Of a DNA stretch of 64,000 nt, positions 15,310-29,065 are shown piece by piece. Source of the DNA: Paulinella micropora (Eukaryota; Cercozoa; Imbricatea; Euglyphida); NCBI GenBank assembly GCA_009731375.1, contig BJOX01000203.1:94008-158007 (forward strand). Reading direction: 5' to 3'. The position numbers were made by a program, and so were the translations under genes. Under the pieces are notes generated by a model, which saw only the letters and a list, made by a program, of their open reading frames with translations, made no database searches and was not told the origin of the DNA. Numbering within the stretch: position 1 is the stretch's first letter; every line of letters begins with the position of its first letter.

Positions 15310-15751
15310 NNNNNNNNNNNNNNNNNNNNNNNNNNNNNNNNNNNNNNNNNNNNNNNNNNNNNNNNNNNNNNNNNNNNNNNNNNNNNNNNNNNNNNNNNNN
15401 NNNNNNNNNNNNNNNNNNNNNNNNNNNNNNNNNNNNNNNNNNNNNNNNNNNNNNNNNNNNNNNNNNNNNNNNNNNNNNNNNNNNNNNNNNNNNNNNNNNN
15501 NNNNNNNNNNNNNNNNNNNNNNNNNNNNNNNNNNNNNNNNNNNNNNNNNNNNNNNNNNNNNNNNNNNNNNNNNNNNNNNNNNNNNNNNNNNNNNNNNNNN
15601 NNNNNNNNNNNNNNNNNNNNNNNNNNNNNNNNNNNNNNNNNNNNNNNNNNNNNNNNNNNNNNNNNNNNNNNNNNNNNNNNNNNNNNNNNNNNNNNNNNNN
15701 NNNNNNNNNNNNNNNNNNNNNNNNNNNNNNNNNNNNNNNNNNNNNNNNNNN
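15310..15751. other. Assembly gap (442 N)
   Basis: Run of N between the second SINE copy and the second 0.4 kb repeat. No exon is required here, since exons I and J already join in phase. Confidence 0.99.
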
Positions 15752-15781
15752 AACATTTTTCTTATTAATATTATTATTATT

Positions 15782-16190
15782 CAGCCCAATGGCCTCAAGG
15801 CGTTAAATTGTGACGCCAACTCATAACCCTTTGGTGGTAGATGCTGGGGAGGAGGGTCGTTGCGCGCGTAAAAGATCTTAAACTCCGCATATGCTGGTTG
15901 ATAGCCCAGGACCCAGCAGACACCAGATTGTTATGGGTGGGGTTTCGAGGCAGCTCTAGCAACCGCGCTTGGTGTATGCACTTGCACATTCGGTGACGTC
16001 TTGCAAGAGGTTGCTGGGACTGCGGAATAACCTCGGCTTAGTGCAGTCTTGCCCTCAGGAGCTCCATCGGTGGCCCCGATCATCAGGCGAGAGACTGACA
16101 CGGGGGGGTGGAGGACCTCGAACAAGGGTATTGGAGGCTTATGTCCGTTGAGGATATGCCATTAGCTGCATCAGTACGCCTCAGATATAG
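15782..16190. mobile_element. ~0.4 kb dispersed repeat, copy 2
   Basis: Second copy of the element at 14040, without the 32-base duplication and with indels (e.g. GCGCGCGTAAAAG for GGCGCCTGTCGAAG). (ATT)n follows at 16190. Divergence between copies suggests separate insertions or an old duplication. The left flank is partly lost in a gap. Confidence 0.7.
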
Positions 16191-16376
16191 TATTATTATT
16201 ATTATTATCATTATCATCATCATCATCATCATCAACAACAACAACAACAACAATAATAACAACAACAACATCAACACCACCGCCATCACCATCATCATCA
16301 ACAACACCACCACCATCAACACCACCATCACCACCACCCATCATCATCAACATCAACATCACCATCCTCGCTGCAG
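16191..16376. repeat. (ATT)n, (CAT)n, (CAA)n, (CAC)n before exon J
   Basis: Trinucleotide tracts that change unit from ATT to CAT, AAC and CAC/CAT before a short unique acceptor TCCTCGCTGCAG. Confidence 0.92.
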
Positions 16377-16444
16377 GCACTGAGCCTGAGACAGAGTATC
16401 GCTCCTGTGTCTACTACCACAATAACAATCCCACCTACAACGAG
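16377..16444 (+). CDS. DOCK exon J: DHR-1 core (68 bp)
   Basis: Acceptor TCGCTGCAG; two bases complete Gly, then TEPETEYRSCVYYHNNNPTYNE to a phase-0 end at GAG|GTACCA. It matches 'xEYxSVIYYHxxxPxWxE', the diagnostic DHR-1 stretch (EYRS, YYH and NP residues retained; the usual Trp is Tyr). Three 3'-edge copies follow: 16547-16595 and 16831-16865 are close, 17517-17553 has an internal deletion. All keep GAG|GTAC. Confidence 0.92.
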
Positions 16445-16460
16445 GTACCAATGCTCATCC

Positions 16461-16551
<91 letters not shown>

Positions 16552-16638
16552 GCTCCTGTGTCTACTACCACAACAACAATCCCACCTACAATGAGGTACC
16601 CATGCTAATCCATCCATCCATCCATCCATCTATCTATC

Positions 16639-16722
<84 letters not shown>

Positions 16723-16739
16723 CCTACCTACCTACCTAC

Positions 16740-16783
<44 letters not shown>

Positions 16784-16989
16784 TTACCTATCTAACTATC
16801 TATCTATCTATCTGTCTGTCTGTCTGTCTGTCTACTACCACAACAACAATCCCACCTACAACGAGGTACCAATGCTCATCCATCCATCCATCCATCCATC
16901 TATATATCTATCTATCTATCCATCTATCTATCTATCTGTTTGTGTTTGGGAAGTTCTTACCTCATTCTACTATCGATTTGTCTCTCTTC

Positions 16990-17077
<88 letters not shown>

Positions 17078-17109
17078 GTTGCGAGCACTTCTACAAAAAC
17101 TGCTACACT

Positions 17110-17197
<88 letters not shown>

Positions 17198-17198
17198 G

Positions 17199-17244
<46 letters not shown>

Positions 17245-17262
17245 TAATAAGAAGAAGAATAG

Positions 17263-17347
<85 letters not shown>

Positions 17348-17395
17348 GCTGCTGCTAATGCTACTGCTACTACTACTACTGCACTACTACTACTG

Positions 17396-17471
<76 letters not shown>

Positions 17472-17590
17472 GCTGCTACTGCTACTGCTACTACTACTAC
17501 TACTACTACTACTACTAGTATCGCTCCTGCATAACAACCCCACCTGCAATGAGGTACTTCTGCTATTGCTGCTTCTGCTACTACGACTAG

Positions 17591-17637
<47 letters not shown>

Positions 17638-17801
17638 TACTACTACTACTATTAGTATTTTTATTAGTATTTTTATTAGATAAGTATTATTATTACCATT
17701 ATTATTATTATCACTATTATCATTATCATCATTATTACCAACATCATTATTACCAACATCATCATCATCGTCATCATCATCATCATCATTATCATCACCA
17801 G
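16445..17801. repeat. (TATC)n, (ACT)n, (AAT)n intron with three exon J 3'-edge copies
   Basis: (TATC)n to 16546; copy 16547-16595; (CATC)n/(TATC)n; copy 16831-16865; (TATC)n to 17085; (ACT)n and (AAT)n to 17510; a deleted copy at 17517-17553 (TATCGCTCCTG then CACCTGCAATGAG|GTACTTC); (ACT)n; (ATT)n/(CAT)n to the exon K acceptor. Within each copy the GAG|GTAC junction is intact. Confidence 0.92.
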
Positions 17802-17940
17802 GTTGTGGGTTGCGCCTTGGACCCTGCTATATTCCAGCAGTGTCACGTCCTCCTCTTCTTTTCCCACATCTCCACCAGCTCCTCCGCCAAAAAGAACCCT
17901 CCATTCTCCTTCTCCTTCCTGCCCCTCGCCTCGCCTGAAG
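17802..17940 (+). CDS. DOCK exon K: DHR-1 C-terminal strands (139 bp)
   Basis: Starts in phase 0 after ATCATCACCAG: VVGCALDPAIFQQCHVLLFF, SHISTSSSAKKNPPFSFSFL, PLASPE plus one base before GTGTGTGT. It follows the family's 'xHLRFxFRHxSSxxxK...K-F(A/G)(F/M)(S/A)(F/Y)' pattern: hydrophobic strand, H-(C/R)-S region, Lys pair and aromatic-rich strand. The Arg of 'FRH' is Ser here. Basic residues of this region help bind phosphoinositide in known DHR-1 domains, so affinity may differ. The donor lies at the head of a (GT)n run, which offers several register choices. This one joins exon L in frame. Confidence 0.9.
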
Positions 17941-17966
17941 GTGTGTGTGTACATGTACATGGATTT

Positions 17967-18009
17967 TTTATCGGTCACCTCCACAAAATGTGGTCAGGTT
18001 ACCGATAAA
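17967..18009. repeat. Hairpin 1 in the K/L intron
   Basis: TTTATCGGTCACCT (17967-17980) pairs with AGGTTACCGATAAA (17996-18009), one mismatch. Between them CCACA-AAA-TGTGG forms a further stem. A long interrupted hairpin of 43 bases just inside the intron after exon K. Confidence 0.7.
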
Positions 18010-18016
18010 ACTACAC

Positions 18017-18101
18017 ATGCGGCGCGCCAAATTTGACGTGTTTTGCGGGCTTGCCGGCCCGGCTCGCCCGCAAAACGCGTCAAATTTGTGGCTAGCCGCA
18101 T
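18017..18101. repeat. Hairpin 2 (85 bp near-perfect palindrome) in the K/L intron
   Basis: ATGCGGCGCGCCAAATTTGA + CGTGTTTTGCGGGC (18017-18050) pairs with 18066-18101 (GCCCGCAAAACGCGTCAAAT + TTGTGGCTAGCCGCAT) around a 15-base GC-rich loop. It is GC-rich against AT-rich surroundings and may be a short foldback transposon or a structured intronic RNA. It sits 8 bases after hairpin 1. Confidence 0.75.
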
Positions 18102-18343
18102 AATTTTACTATTGCGCAAACATTTCTGTACCGAGTTCTTGAAATACTTGCCACTCGTAGGGATGTGCATGCGAATTTGAAGCGTGGGACCAACGAGAAA
18201 TGAATACCAACAATGAAAGGAAAAGAACAAGAACAATCGTGAATAAAAACAAAGAGAAGGCGATGCATAGGCAGTGCATGTGTTTATGTGCTGCAGGTGA
18301 TGTATATGTATATGTTTTATGTATATGCGCATGCGTGTGTGTG

Positions 18344-18386
<43 letters not shown>

Positions 18387-18395
18387 GCACGAAAG

Positions 18396-18511
18396 GTGCG
18401 GTTGTGGAGAATTTGGAGCACAAGCTGCAGATGTACAAGATGCCGTCCAAGCTGGACGAAGGCAAGGACCAAGTGGACACCGAATACTTGAAGCATTCAA
18501 GCGAGAGACAG
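18396..18511 (+). CDS. DOCK exon L: end of DHR-1 (116 bp)
   Basis: Two bases complete Gly, then AVVENLEHKLQMYKMPSKLD, EGKDQVDTEYLKHSSERQ, phase 0 end. This mirrors '(D)G(T)TLxDxxHxLxVYKxxxxKLED...YL'. The acceptor (GCACGAAAG) has little pyrimidine and the donor CAG|GTCTTT is weak. The frame stays open to a stop at about 18623, so a longer form is possible, but the family order resumes only at exon M. (GT)n just upstream may act in place of a normal polypyrimidine tract (inference). Confidence 0.82.
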
Positions 18512-18696
18512 GTCTTTGACCTCATCTTTCTCAATCAATTATTTGAGATACGGAAATGCAGCGCACACCGTTGGAAAGCTCTTGTCCTAAGCTTTCTAAT
18601 GCTGGCTTCAGATTTGTCGTATCATTAACTTAGATTGAAGGGGAACGATGACTCAGAGATCAAAGTTTGAACGTTTTGACACTTGAATGTGAACAG
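18512..18696. other. L/M intron: unique sequence
   Basis: The only short intron free of microsatellites (185 bases). The frame of exon L stays open to a stop near 18623. No repeat or structure noticed. Confidence 0.6.
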
Positions 18697-18789
18697 GTGA
18701 GAAAGGGCGAGGTGCTGGGGGTGGAGACTCGGCTTTGCTCCACAGTCAAGACGCACAACGCGACACTGCAGAGCATCTTCAACTGGAAA
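18697..18789 (+). CDS. DOCK exon M: segment just after DHR-1 (93 bp)
   Basis: Phase 0/0, 31 codons: VRKGEVLGVETRLCSTVKTH then NATLQSIFNWK. It matches the conserved 'FxISTxxCSTKLTQNVDLLGLLKW(R/K)' motif that follows DHR-1 in DOCK1-5 (T-x-L-C-S-T-x-K-T-x-N, then a hydrophobic pair and W-K/R). The donor is AAA|GTAAGT. That consensus donor is itself the first unit of an (AAGT)n array, so the intron begins GTAAGTAAGTAAG. This is the entrance to the 43.8 kb intron. Confidence 0.92.
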
Positions 18790-19012
18790 GTAAGTAAGTA
18801 AGTAAGTAAGTAAATAAGTAAGCAAGCAAGTAAGTAAGTAAGCAAGCAAGTAAGTAAGTAAGCAAGCAAGCAAGTAGGTAAGTAAGTATGTGTATGTGTA
18901 TGTATGTATGTATATATGTAGGATTGCTCCCCAACGCAATTGCTGGCGCTGTTGGTACTTATACTTCCTTATACTTACTTATACTTACTTATACTTACTT
19001 ACTTACTTACTA

Positions 19013-19049
<37 letters not shown>

Positions 19050-19346
19050 ACTTTATTTTACTACTTTACTTTACTTTACTTTACTTTACTTTACTTTACG
19101 TTACTGTACTTTACTTTACTTTACTTTACTACTTACTTTACTTTACTACTTACTTTACTTTACTACTTACTTTACTTACTTTACTTACTTTACTTACTTT
19201 ACTTTACTTTACTTACTTTACTTTACTTACTTTACTTACTTTACTTACTTTACTTACTTTACTTACTTTACTTACTTTACTTACTTTACTTACTTTACTT
19301 ACTTACTTACTTTACTTACTTTACTTACTTGCTTACTTTACTTTGC

Positions 19347-19381
<35 letters not shown>

Positions 19382-19411
19382 CTTTACTTACTTACATACT
19401 TACATACTTAC

Positions 19412-19503
<92 letters not shown>

Positions 19504-19542
19504 GATTACTTACCTACTTACCTACTTTACTTACTTACTTAC

Positions 19543-19622
<80 letters not shown>

Positions 19623-19658
19623 TACTTACTTTACTTACTTACTTACTTTCTTACTTAC

Positions 19659-19690
<32 letters not shown>

Positions 19691-19696
19691 TTTTAC

Positions 19697-19739
<43 letters not shown>

Positions 19740-19796
19740 TTACTTACTTACTTATTTACTTACTTACTAACTTTACTTTACTTTACTTACTTACTC

Positions 19797-19840
<44 letters not shown>

Positions 19841-19954
19841 TACTACTTTACTTACTTACTGACTTTACTTACTTACTTACTTACTTACTTTACTTACTTA
19901 CTTACTTTACTTTACTTTACTTTACTTTACTTTACTTTACTTTACTTTACTTAC

Positions 19955-19997
<43 letters not shown>

Positions 19998-20034
19998 CAC
20001 TTACTTTACTTACTTCACTTACTTTACTTACTTC

Positions 20035-20073
<39 letters not shown>

Positions 20074-20096
20074 GTACTTACTTACTTCCTTTACTG

Positions 20097-20148
<52 letters not shown>

Positions 20149-20181
20149 TACTTATTTACTTACTTTACTTACTTTACTTAC

Positions 20182-20240
<59 letters not shown>

Positions 20241-20252
20241 TACTTTACTTAC

Positions 20253-20287
<35 letters not shown>

Positions 20288-20338
20288 TACTTTACTTACT
20301 TTACTTACTTACTTACTTACTTACTTTACTTTACTTAC

Positions 20339-20369
<31 letters not shown>

Positions 20370-20411
20370 TACTTACTTTGCTTACTTTGCTTACTTACTT
20401 TGCTTACTTAC

Positions 20412-20458
<47 letters not shown>

Positions 20459-20483
20459 TACCTACTTTACTTACTTTACCTAC

Positions 20484-20567
<84 letters not shown>

Positions 20568-20589
20568 ACTTACTTTACTTACTTACTTT

Positions 20590-20628
<39 letters not shown>

Positions 20629-20629
20629 C

Positions 20630-20825
20630 ATACATACATGCATATATATATACATATATATATAATTATATATATGTATATATATATATACAACTATGTA
20701 CACACATACACACAGACACAGAACAGAAAAGAATTTCAAGTCTGTCAATCATTCGTTCAAGTCGTCAATCCGTCATCTTAATCTTTCGTCACAATCCGTT
20801 CGGTGTTCTGTTATCCTTTTTACTT
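20630..20825. other. Unique island inside the (ACTT)n array
   Basis: ATACATGCATATATATA..., (AC)n-like GTACACACATACACACAGAC, then about 110 bases of unique sequence (AACAGAAAAGAATTTCAAGT...TTCGGTGTTCTGTTATCC) before ACTT resumes. No frame or family recognised. It may be a remnant of the pre-expansion intron. Confidence 0.8.
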
Positions 20826-20832
20826 ACTTTAC

Positions 20833-20864
<32 letters not shown>

Positions 20865-20899
20865 ACTTAACTTACTTAACTTAACTTACTTACTGACTG

Positions 20900-20958
<59 letters not shown>

Positions 20959-21003
20959 AACTTTACTTTACTTTACTTTACTTACTTACTCACTTACTCA
21001 CTC

Positions 21004-21039
<36 letters not shown>

Positions 21040-21075
21040 TACTTTACTACTTTACTTAATTACTTATTTACTTAC

Positions 21076-21119
<44 letters not shown>

Positions 21120-21122
21120 TTG

Positions 21123-21167
<45 letters not shown>

Positions 21168-21219
21168 TACTTACTTTACTCACTTTACTTACTTTACTTA
21201 CTTTACTTACTTTACTTAC

Positions 21220-21254
<35 letters not shown>

Positions 21255-21261
21255 TACTTGC

Positions 21262-21292
<31 letters not shown>

Positions 21293-21345
21293 TACTTACT
21301 TTACTACTTACTTTGCTTACTTTGCTTACTTACTTGCTTACTTAC

Positions 21346-21440
<95 letters not shown>

Positions 21441-21483
21441 CTTCTTTACCTACTTTACTTACTTACTTACTTTACTTACTTAC

Positions 21484-21524
<41 letters not shown>

Positions 21525-21649
21525 CTACTTACTTTACTTACTTTACTTACTTACTTTCTTACTTACTTATTTACTAATTTACTCACTAACTTACTTACTT
21601 CCTTACTTATTTTACTTTACATACTTACTTACTTACTTACTTACTTACT

Positions 21650-21769
<120 letters not shown>

Positions 21770-21796
21770 AACTAACTTTACTTTACTTACTTACTC

Positions 21797-21840
<44 letters not shown>

Positions 21841-21945
21841 TACTACTTTACTTACTTACTTACTTACTGACTTTACTTACTTACTTACTTACTTACTTTA
21901 CTTACTTACTTACTTTACTTTACTTTACTTTACTTACTTTATTAA

Positions 21946-21979
<34 letters not shown>

Positions 21980-22022
21980 TACTTACTTTACTTACTTTAC
22001 TTACTTTACTTACTTTACTTAC

Positions 22023-22101
<79 letters not shown>

Positions 22102-22110
22102 CACTTACTC

Positions 22111-22146
<36 letters not shown>

Positions 22147-22245
22147 TACTTTACTACTTTACATACTTACTTACTTACTGACTTACTTACTTACTTACTT
22201 TACTTACTTACTTACTTTACTTTACTTTACTTTACTTTACTTTAC

Positions 22246-22292
<47 letters not shown>

Positions 22293-22352
22293 TATTTACT
22301 TTACTTTACTTACTTTACTTACTTTACTTACTTACTTACTTACTTTACTTAC

Positions 22353-22428
<76 letters not shown>

Positions 22429-22431
22429 TTG

Positions 22432-22465
<34 letters not shown>

Positions 22466-22480
22466 TTTACTTACTTACTG

Positions 22481-22533
<53 letters not shown>

Positions 22534-22601
22534 TACTTACTTTACTTACTTTACTTACTTTACGAACTATACTTACTTTGCTTACTTTGCTTACTTACTT
22601 G

Positions 22602-22664
<63 letters not shown>

Positions 22665-22698
22665 TACTTACTTTACTTACTTTACTTACTTTACTTAC

Positions 22699-22733
<35 letters not shown>

Positions 22734-22748
22734 TCTTACTTTACTTGC

Positions 22749-22783
<35 letters not shown>

Positions 22784-22836
22784 TACTTACTTTACTACTT
22801 ACTTTACTTACTTTGCTTACTTACTTGCTTACTTAC

Positions 22837-22906
<70 letters not shown>

Positions 22907-22949
22907 CTACTTTACCTACTTTACTTACTTACTTACTTTACTTACTTAC

Positions 22950-22992
<43 letters not shown>

Positions 22993-23079
22993 TACTTACT
23001 TTACTTACTTACTTTCTTACTTACTTATTTACTAATTTACTCACTAACTTACTTACTTCCTTACTTATTTTACTTTACA

Positions 23080-23247
<168 letters not shown>

Positions 23248-23283
23248 AACTTTACTTTACTTTACTTACTTACTCACTTACTC

Positions 23284-23315
<32 letters not shown>

Positions 23316-23426
23316 TACTACTTTACTTACTTACTTACTTACTGACTTTACTTACTTACTTACTTTACTTACTTACTTACTTACTTTACTTTACTTTACT
23401 TTACTTTACTTTACTTACTTTATTAA

Positions 23427-23460
<34 letters not shown>

Positions 23461-23494
23461 TACTTACTTTACTTACTTTACTTACTTTACTTAC

Positions 23495-23538
<44 letters not shown>

Positions 23539-23570
23539 ACTTACTTACTTACTTTACTTACTTTACTTAC

Positions 23571-23617
<47 letters not shown>

Positions 23618-23646
23618 TACTTACTTACTTACTTACTCACTTACTC

Positions 23647-23686
<40 letters not shown>

Positions 23687-23888
23687 TACTTTACTACTTT
23701 ACTTACTTACTTACTTACTGACTTACTGACTTACTTACTTACTTTACTTACTTACTTACTTTACTTTACTTTACTTTACTTTACTTTACTTTACTTTACT
23801 TACTTTACTTTCTTACTTACTTACTTACTTACTTACTTTATTTACTTTACTTTTCTTACTTACTTACTTTACTTACTTTATTTACTTT

Positions 23889-23965
<77 letters not shown>

Positions 23966-23968
23966 TTG

Positions 23969-24016
<48 letters not shown>

Positions 24017-24017
24017 G

Positions 24018-24054
<37 letters not shown>

Positions 24055-24185
24055 TACTTACTTTACTTACTTTACGAACTTTACTTACTTTACTTACTTT
24101 GCTTACTTACTTGCTTACTTACTTTACTTACTTTACTTACTTACTTACTTACTTTACTTACTTACTTACTTACTTGCTTACTTAC

Positions 24186-24226
<41 letters not shown>

Positions 24227-24256
24227 CTACTTTACCTACTTTACTTACTTACTTAC

Positions 24257-24295
<39 letters not shown>

Positions 24296-24372
24296 TACTT
24301 ACTTTACTTTCTTACTTTCTTACTTACTTATTTACTAATTTACTCACTTACTTACTTACTTACTTATTTTAC

Positions 24373-24411
<39 letters not shown>

Positions 24412-24424
24412 GCCTGCTTACTTG

Positions 24425-24544
<120 letters not shown>

Positions 24545-24687
24545 NNNNNNNNNNNNNNNNNNNNNNNNNNNNNNNNNNNNNNNNNNNNNNNNNNNNNNNN
24601 NNNNNNNNNNNNNNNNNNNNNNNNNNNNNNNNNNNNNNNNNNNNNNNNNNNNNNNNNNNNNNNNNNNNNNNNNNNNNNNNNNNNNNN
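24545..24687. other. Assembly gap (143 N)
   Basis: Run of N at the end of a CTTG sub-array; array length here is unreliable. Confidence 0.99.
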
Positions 24688-24739
<52 letters not shown>

Positions 24740-24796
24740 TACTTACTTACTTACTTTACTTTACTTACTTTACTTTACTTTACTTTACTTACTTTA

Positions 24797-24834
<38 letters not shown>

Positions 24835-24850
24835 TACTTACTTTACTTAC

Positions 24851-24905
<55 letters not shown>

Positions 24906-25123
24906 TACTTTACTTTACTTACTTACTCACTTACTCACTTACTTACTTACTTACTTACTTTACTTTACTACTTTACTTACTTACTTACTTACTGACTTAC
25001 TGACTTACTTACTTACTTACTTACTTACTTTACTTACTTACTTTACTTTACTTTACTTTACTTTACTTTATTTTACTTACTTTACTTACTTACTTACTTA
25101 CTTACTTTACTTACTTTACTTAC

Positions 25124-25158
<35 letters not shown>

Positions 25159-25174
25159 TACTTACTTTACTTAC

Positions 25175-25210
<36 letters not shown>

Positions 25211-25221
25211 TTTATTTACTA

Positions 25222-25258
<37 letters not shown>

Positions 25259-25318
25259 TTGTACTTACTTACTTACTTACTTACTGACTTACTTACTGAC
25301 TTACTTACTTACTTACTG

Positions 25319-25383
<65 letters not shown>

Positions 25384-25399
25384 TACTTACTTTACTTAC

Positions 25400-25454
<55 letters not shown>

Positions 25455-25780
25455 TACTTTACTTTACTTACTTACTCACTTACTCACTTACTTACTTACT
25501 TACTTACTTTACTTTACTACTTTACTTACTTACTTACTTACTGACTTACTGACTTACTTACTTACTTACTTACTTACTTTACTTACTTACTTTACTTTAC
25601 TTTACTTTACTTTACTTTATTTTACTTACTTTACTTACTTACTTACTTACTTACTTTACTTACTTTACTTACTTTACTTACTTACTTACTTACTGACTTT
25701 ACTTACTTACTTACTTATTTACTTTACTTACTTACTTTACTTACTTACTTACTTACTTTACTTTACTTTACTTTACTTAC

Positions 25781-25819
<39 letters not shown>

Positions 25820-25892
25820 TACTTACTTTACTTACTTTACTTACTTTACTTACTTACTTACTTACTAACTTACTTAGCTTACTTACTTACTT

Positions 25893-26011
<119 letters not shown>

Positions 26012-26203
26012 AACTTTACTTACTTTACTTACTTTACGAACTTTACTTACTTTACTTACTTTACGAACTTTACTTACTTTACTTACTTTACTTACTTTAC
26101 TTACTTACTTACTTACTGACTTTACTTACTTACTTACTTATTTACTTTACTTACTTACTTTACTTACTTACTTACTTACTTTACTTTACTTTACTTTACT
26201 TAC

Positions 26204-26242
<39 letters not shown>

Positions 26243-26333
26243 TACTTACTTTACTTACTTTACTTACTTTACTTACTTACTTACTTACTAACTTACTTAC
26301 TTACTAACTTTACTTTACTTTCCTTACTTACTC

Positions 26334-26365
<32 letters not shown>

Positions 26366-26450
26366 TACTTTACTACTTTACTTACTTACTTACTTACTGA
26401 CTTACTGACTTACTTACTTACTAACTTTACTTTACTTTACTTACTTACTC

Positions 26451-26510
<60 letters not shown>

Positions 26511-26554
26511 TACTTACTTACTTACTTTACTTTACTTACTTTACTTTACTTTAC

Positions 26555-26605
<51 letters not shown>

Positions 26606-26621
26606 TACTTACTTTACTTAC

Positions 26622-26676
<55 letters not shown>

Positions 26677-26894
26677 TACTTTACTTTACTTACTTACTCA
26701 CTTACTCACTTACTTACTTACTTACTTACTTTACTTTACTACTTTACTTACTTACTTACTTACTGACTTACTGACTTACTTACTTACTTACTTACTTACT
26801 TTACTTACTTACTTTACTTTACTTTACTTTACTTTACTTTATTTTACTTACTTTACTTACTTACTTACTTACTTACTTTACTTACTTTACTTAC

Positions 26895-26929
<35 letters not shown>

Positions 26930-26945
26930 TACTTACTTTACTTAC

Positions 26946-26981
<36 letters not shown>

Positions 26982-26992
26982 TTTATTTACTA

Positions 26993-27029
<37 letters not shown>

Positions 27030-27089
27030 TTGTACTTACTTACTTACTTACTTACTGACTTACTTACTGACTTACTTACTTACTTACTG

Positions 27090-27154
<65 letters not shown>

Positions 27155-27341
27155 TACTTACTTTACTTACTTTACGAACTTTACTTACTTTACTTACTTT
27201 ACGAACTTTACTTACTTTACTTACTTTACTTACTTTACTTACTTACTTACTTACTGACTTTACTTACTTACTTACTTATTTACTTTACTTACTTACTTTA
27301 CTTACTTACTTACTTACTTTACTTTACTTTACTTTACTTAC

Positions 27342-27384
<43 letters not shown>

Positions 27385-27475
27385 TACTTACTTTACTTAC
27401 TTTACTTACTTTACTTACTTACTTACTTACTAACTTACTTACTTACTAACTTTACTTTACTTTCCTTACTTACTC

Positions 27476-27507
<32 letters not shown>

Positions 27508-27703
27508 TACTTTACTACTTTACTTACTTACTTACTTACTGACTTACTGACTTACTCACTTACTTACTTTACTTACTTACTTACTTAGTTTACTTTACTT
27601 TACTTTACTTTACTTACTTTACTTACACTTACTTACTTACTTACTTTACTTACTTTACTTACTTTGCTTACTTTACTTACTTTACTTTACTTACTTTACT
27701 TAC

Positions 27704-27738
<35 letters not shown>

Positions 27739-27876
27739 TATTTACTAACTTGACTTTACTTACTTACTTACTTACTTTACTTACTTACTTATTTACTTAC
27801 TTTACTTACTTACTTACTCATTGTACTTACTTACTTACTTGCTTACTTACTTACTTACTTACTTACCTACTTATTG

Positions 27877-27953
<77 letters not shown>

Positions 27954-28224
27954 TACTTACTTTACTTACTTTACTTACTTTACTTACTTTACTTACTTAC
28001 TTACTTACTGACTTTACTTACTTACTTACTTACTTACTTTACTTACTTACTTACTTTACTTTACTTTACTTTACTTTACTTTACTTACTTTACTTTACTT
28101 TACTTACTTTACTTACTTACTTACTTACTTACTTTACTTACTTTACTTACTTTACTTACTTTACTTACTTACTTACTTACTTACCTACTTACTAACTTTA
28201 CTTTACTTACTTACTCACTTACTC

Positions 28225-28293
<69 letters not shown>

Positions 28294-28379
28294 TACTTTA
28301 CTACTTTACTTACTTACTTACTTACTTACTTTACTTACTTACTTACTTACTTTACTTTACTTTACTTTACTTTACTTAC

Positions 28380-28418
<39 letters not shown>

Positions 28419-28442
28419 TACTTACTTTACTTACTTTACTTA

Positions 28443-28509
28443 CTTTACTTTAAGTAAGTAAGTAAAGTAAGTAAAGTAAGTAAAGTAAGTAAAGTAAGTA
28501 AAGTAAGTA

Positions 28510-28546
<37 letters not shown>

Positions 28547-28549
28547 CAA

Positions 28550-28581
<32 letters not shown>

Positions 28582-28642
28582 CAAGTAAGTAAGTAAGTAC
28601 AATGAGTAAGTAAGTAAGTAAAGTAAGTAAGTAAGTAAGTAG

Positions 28643-28679
<37 letters not shown>

Positions 28680-28725
28680 GTAAGTAAAGTAAGTAAAGTA
28701 AAGTAAAGTAAAGTAAAGTAAAGTA

Positions 28726-28756
<31 letters not shown>

Positions 28757-28889
28757 GTAAGTAAAGTAAAGTAAAGAAAGTAAAGTAAAGTAAGTAAGTA
28801 AGTAAGTAAGTCAAGTCAGTAAGTAAGCAAGTAAGTAAAGTAAAGTAAGTAAAGTAAGTAAAGTAAGTAAAGTAAGTAAAGTAAGTAAT

Positions 28890-28931
<42 letters not shown>

Positions 28932-29022
28932 CAATAAGTAAGTAAGTAAGTAAGTAAGTAAGTACAATAAGTAAGTAAGTAAGTAAGTAAGTGAGTAAGT
29001 AAGTAAGTAAAGTTAGTAAGTA

Positions 29023-29065
<43 letters not shown>

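Larger units (their letters stand above)
17941..18395. other. K/L intron: mostly unique sequence, (GT)n at both ends
   Basis: Apart from the two hairpins this 455-base intron has unique sequence at 18102-18290, (GT)n runs at the donor and at 18330-18375. No open frame of note. Confidence 0.7.

Noticed and set aside
15795-16151. Small minus- and plus-strand frames in the 0.4 kb repeat
   Set aside because: The frames are not maintained between the two copies (14040 and 15782) and resemble no known protein.
18512-18625. Extension of exon L to the stop at ~18623 as the protein end
   Set aside because: DOCK-conserved sequence resumes at exon M in the right phase, so reading through would remove the rest of the protein; possible only as a retained-intron isoform.
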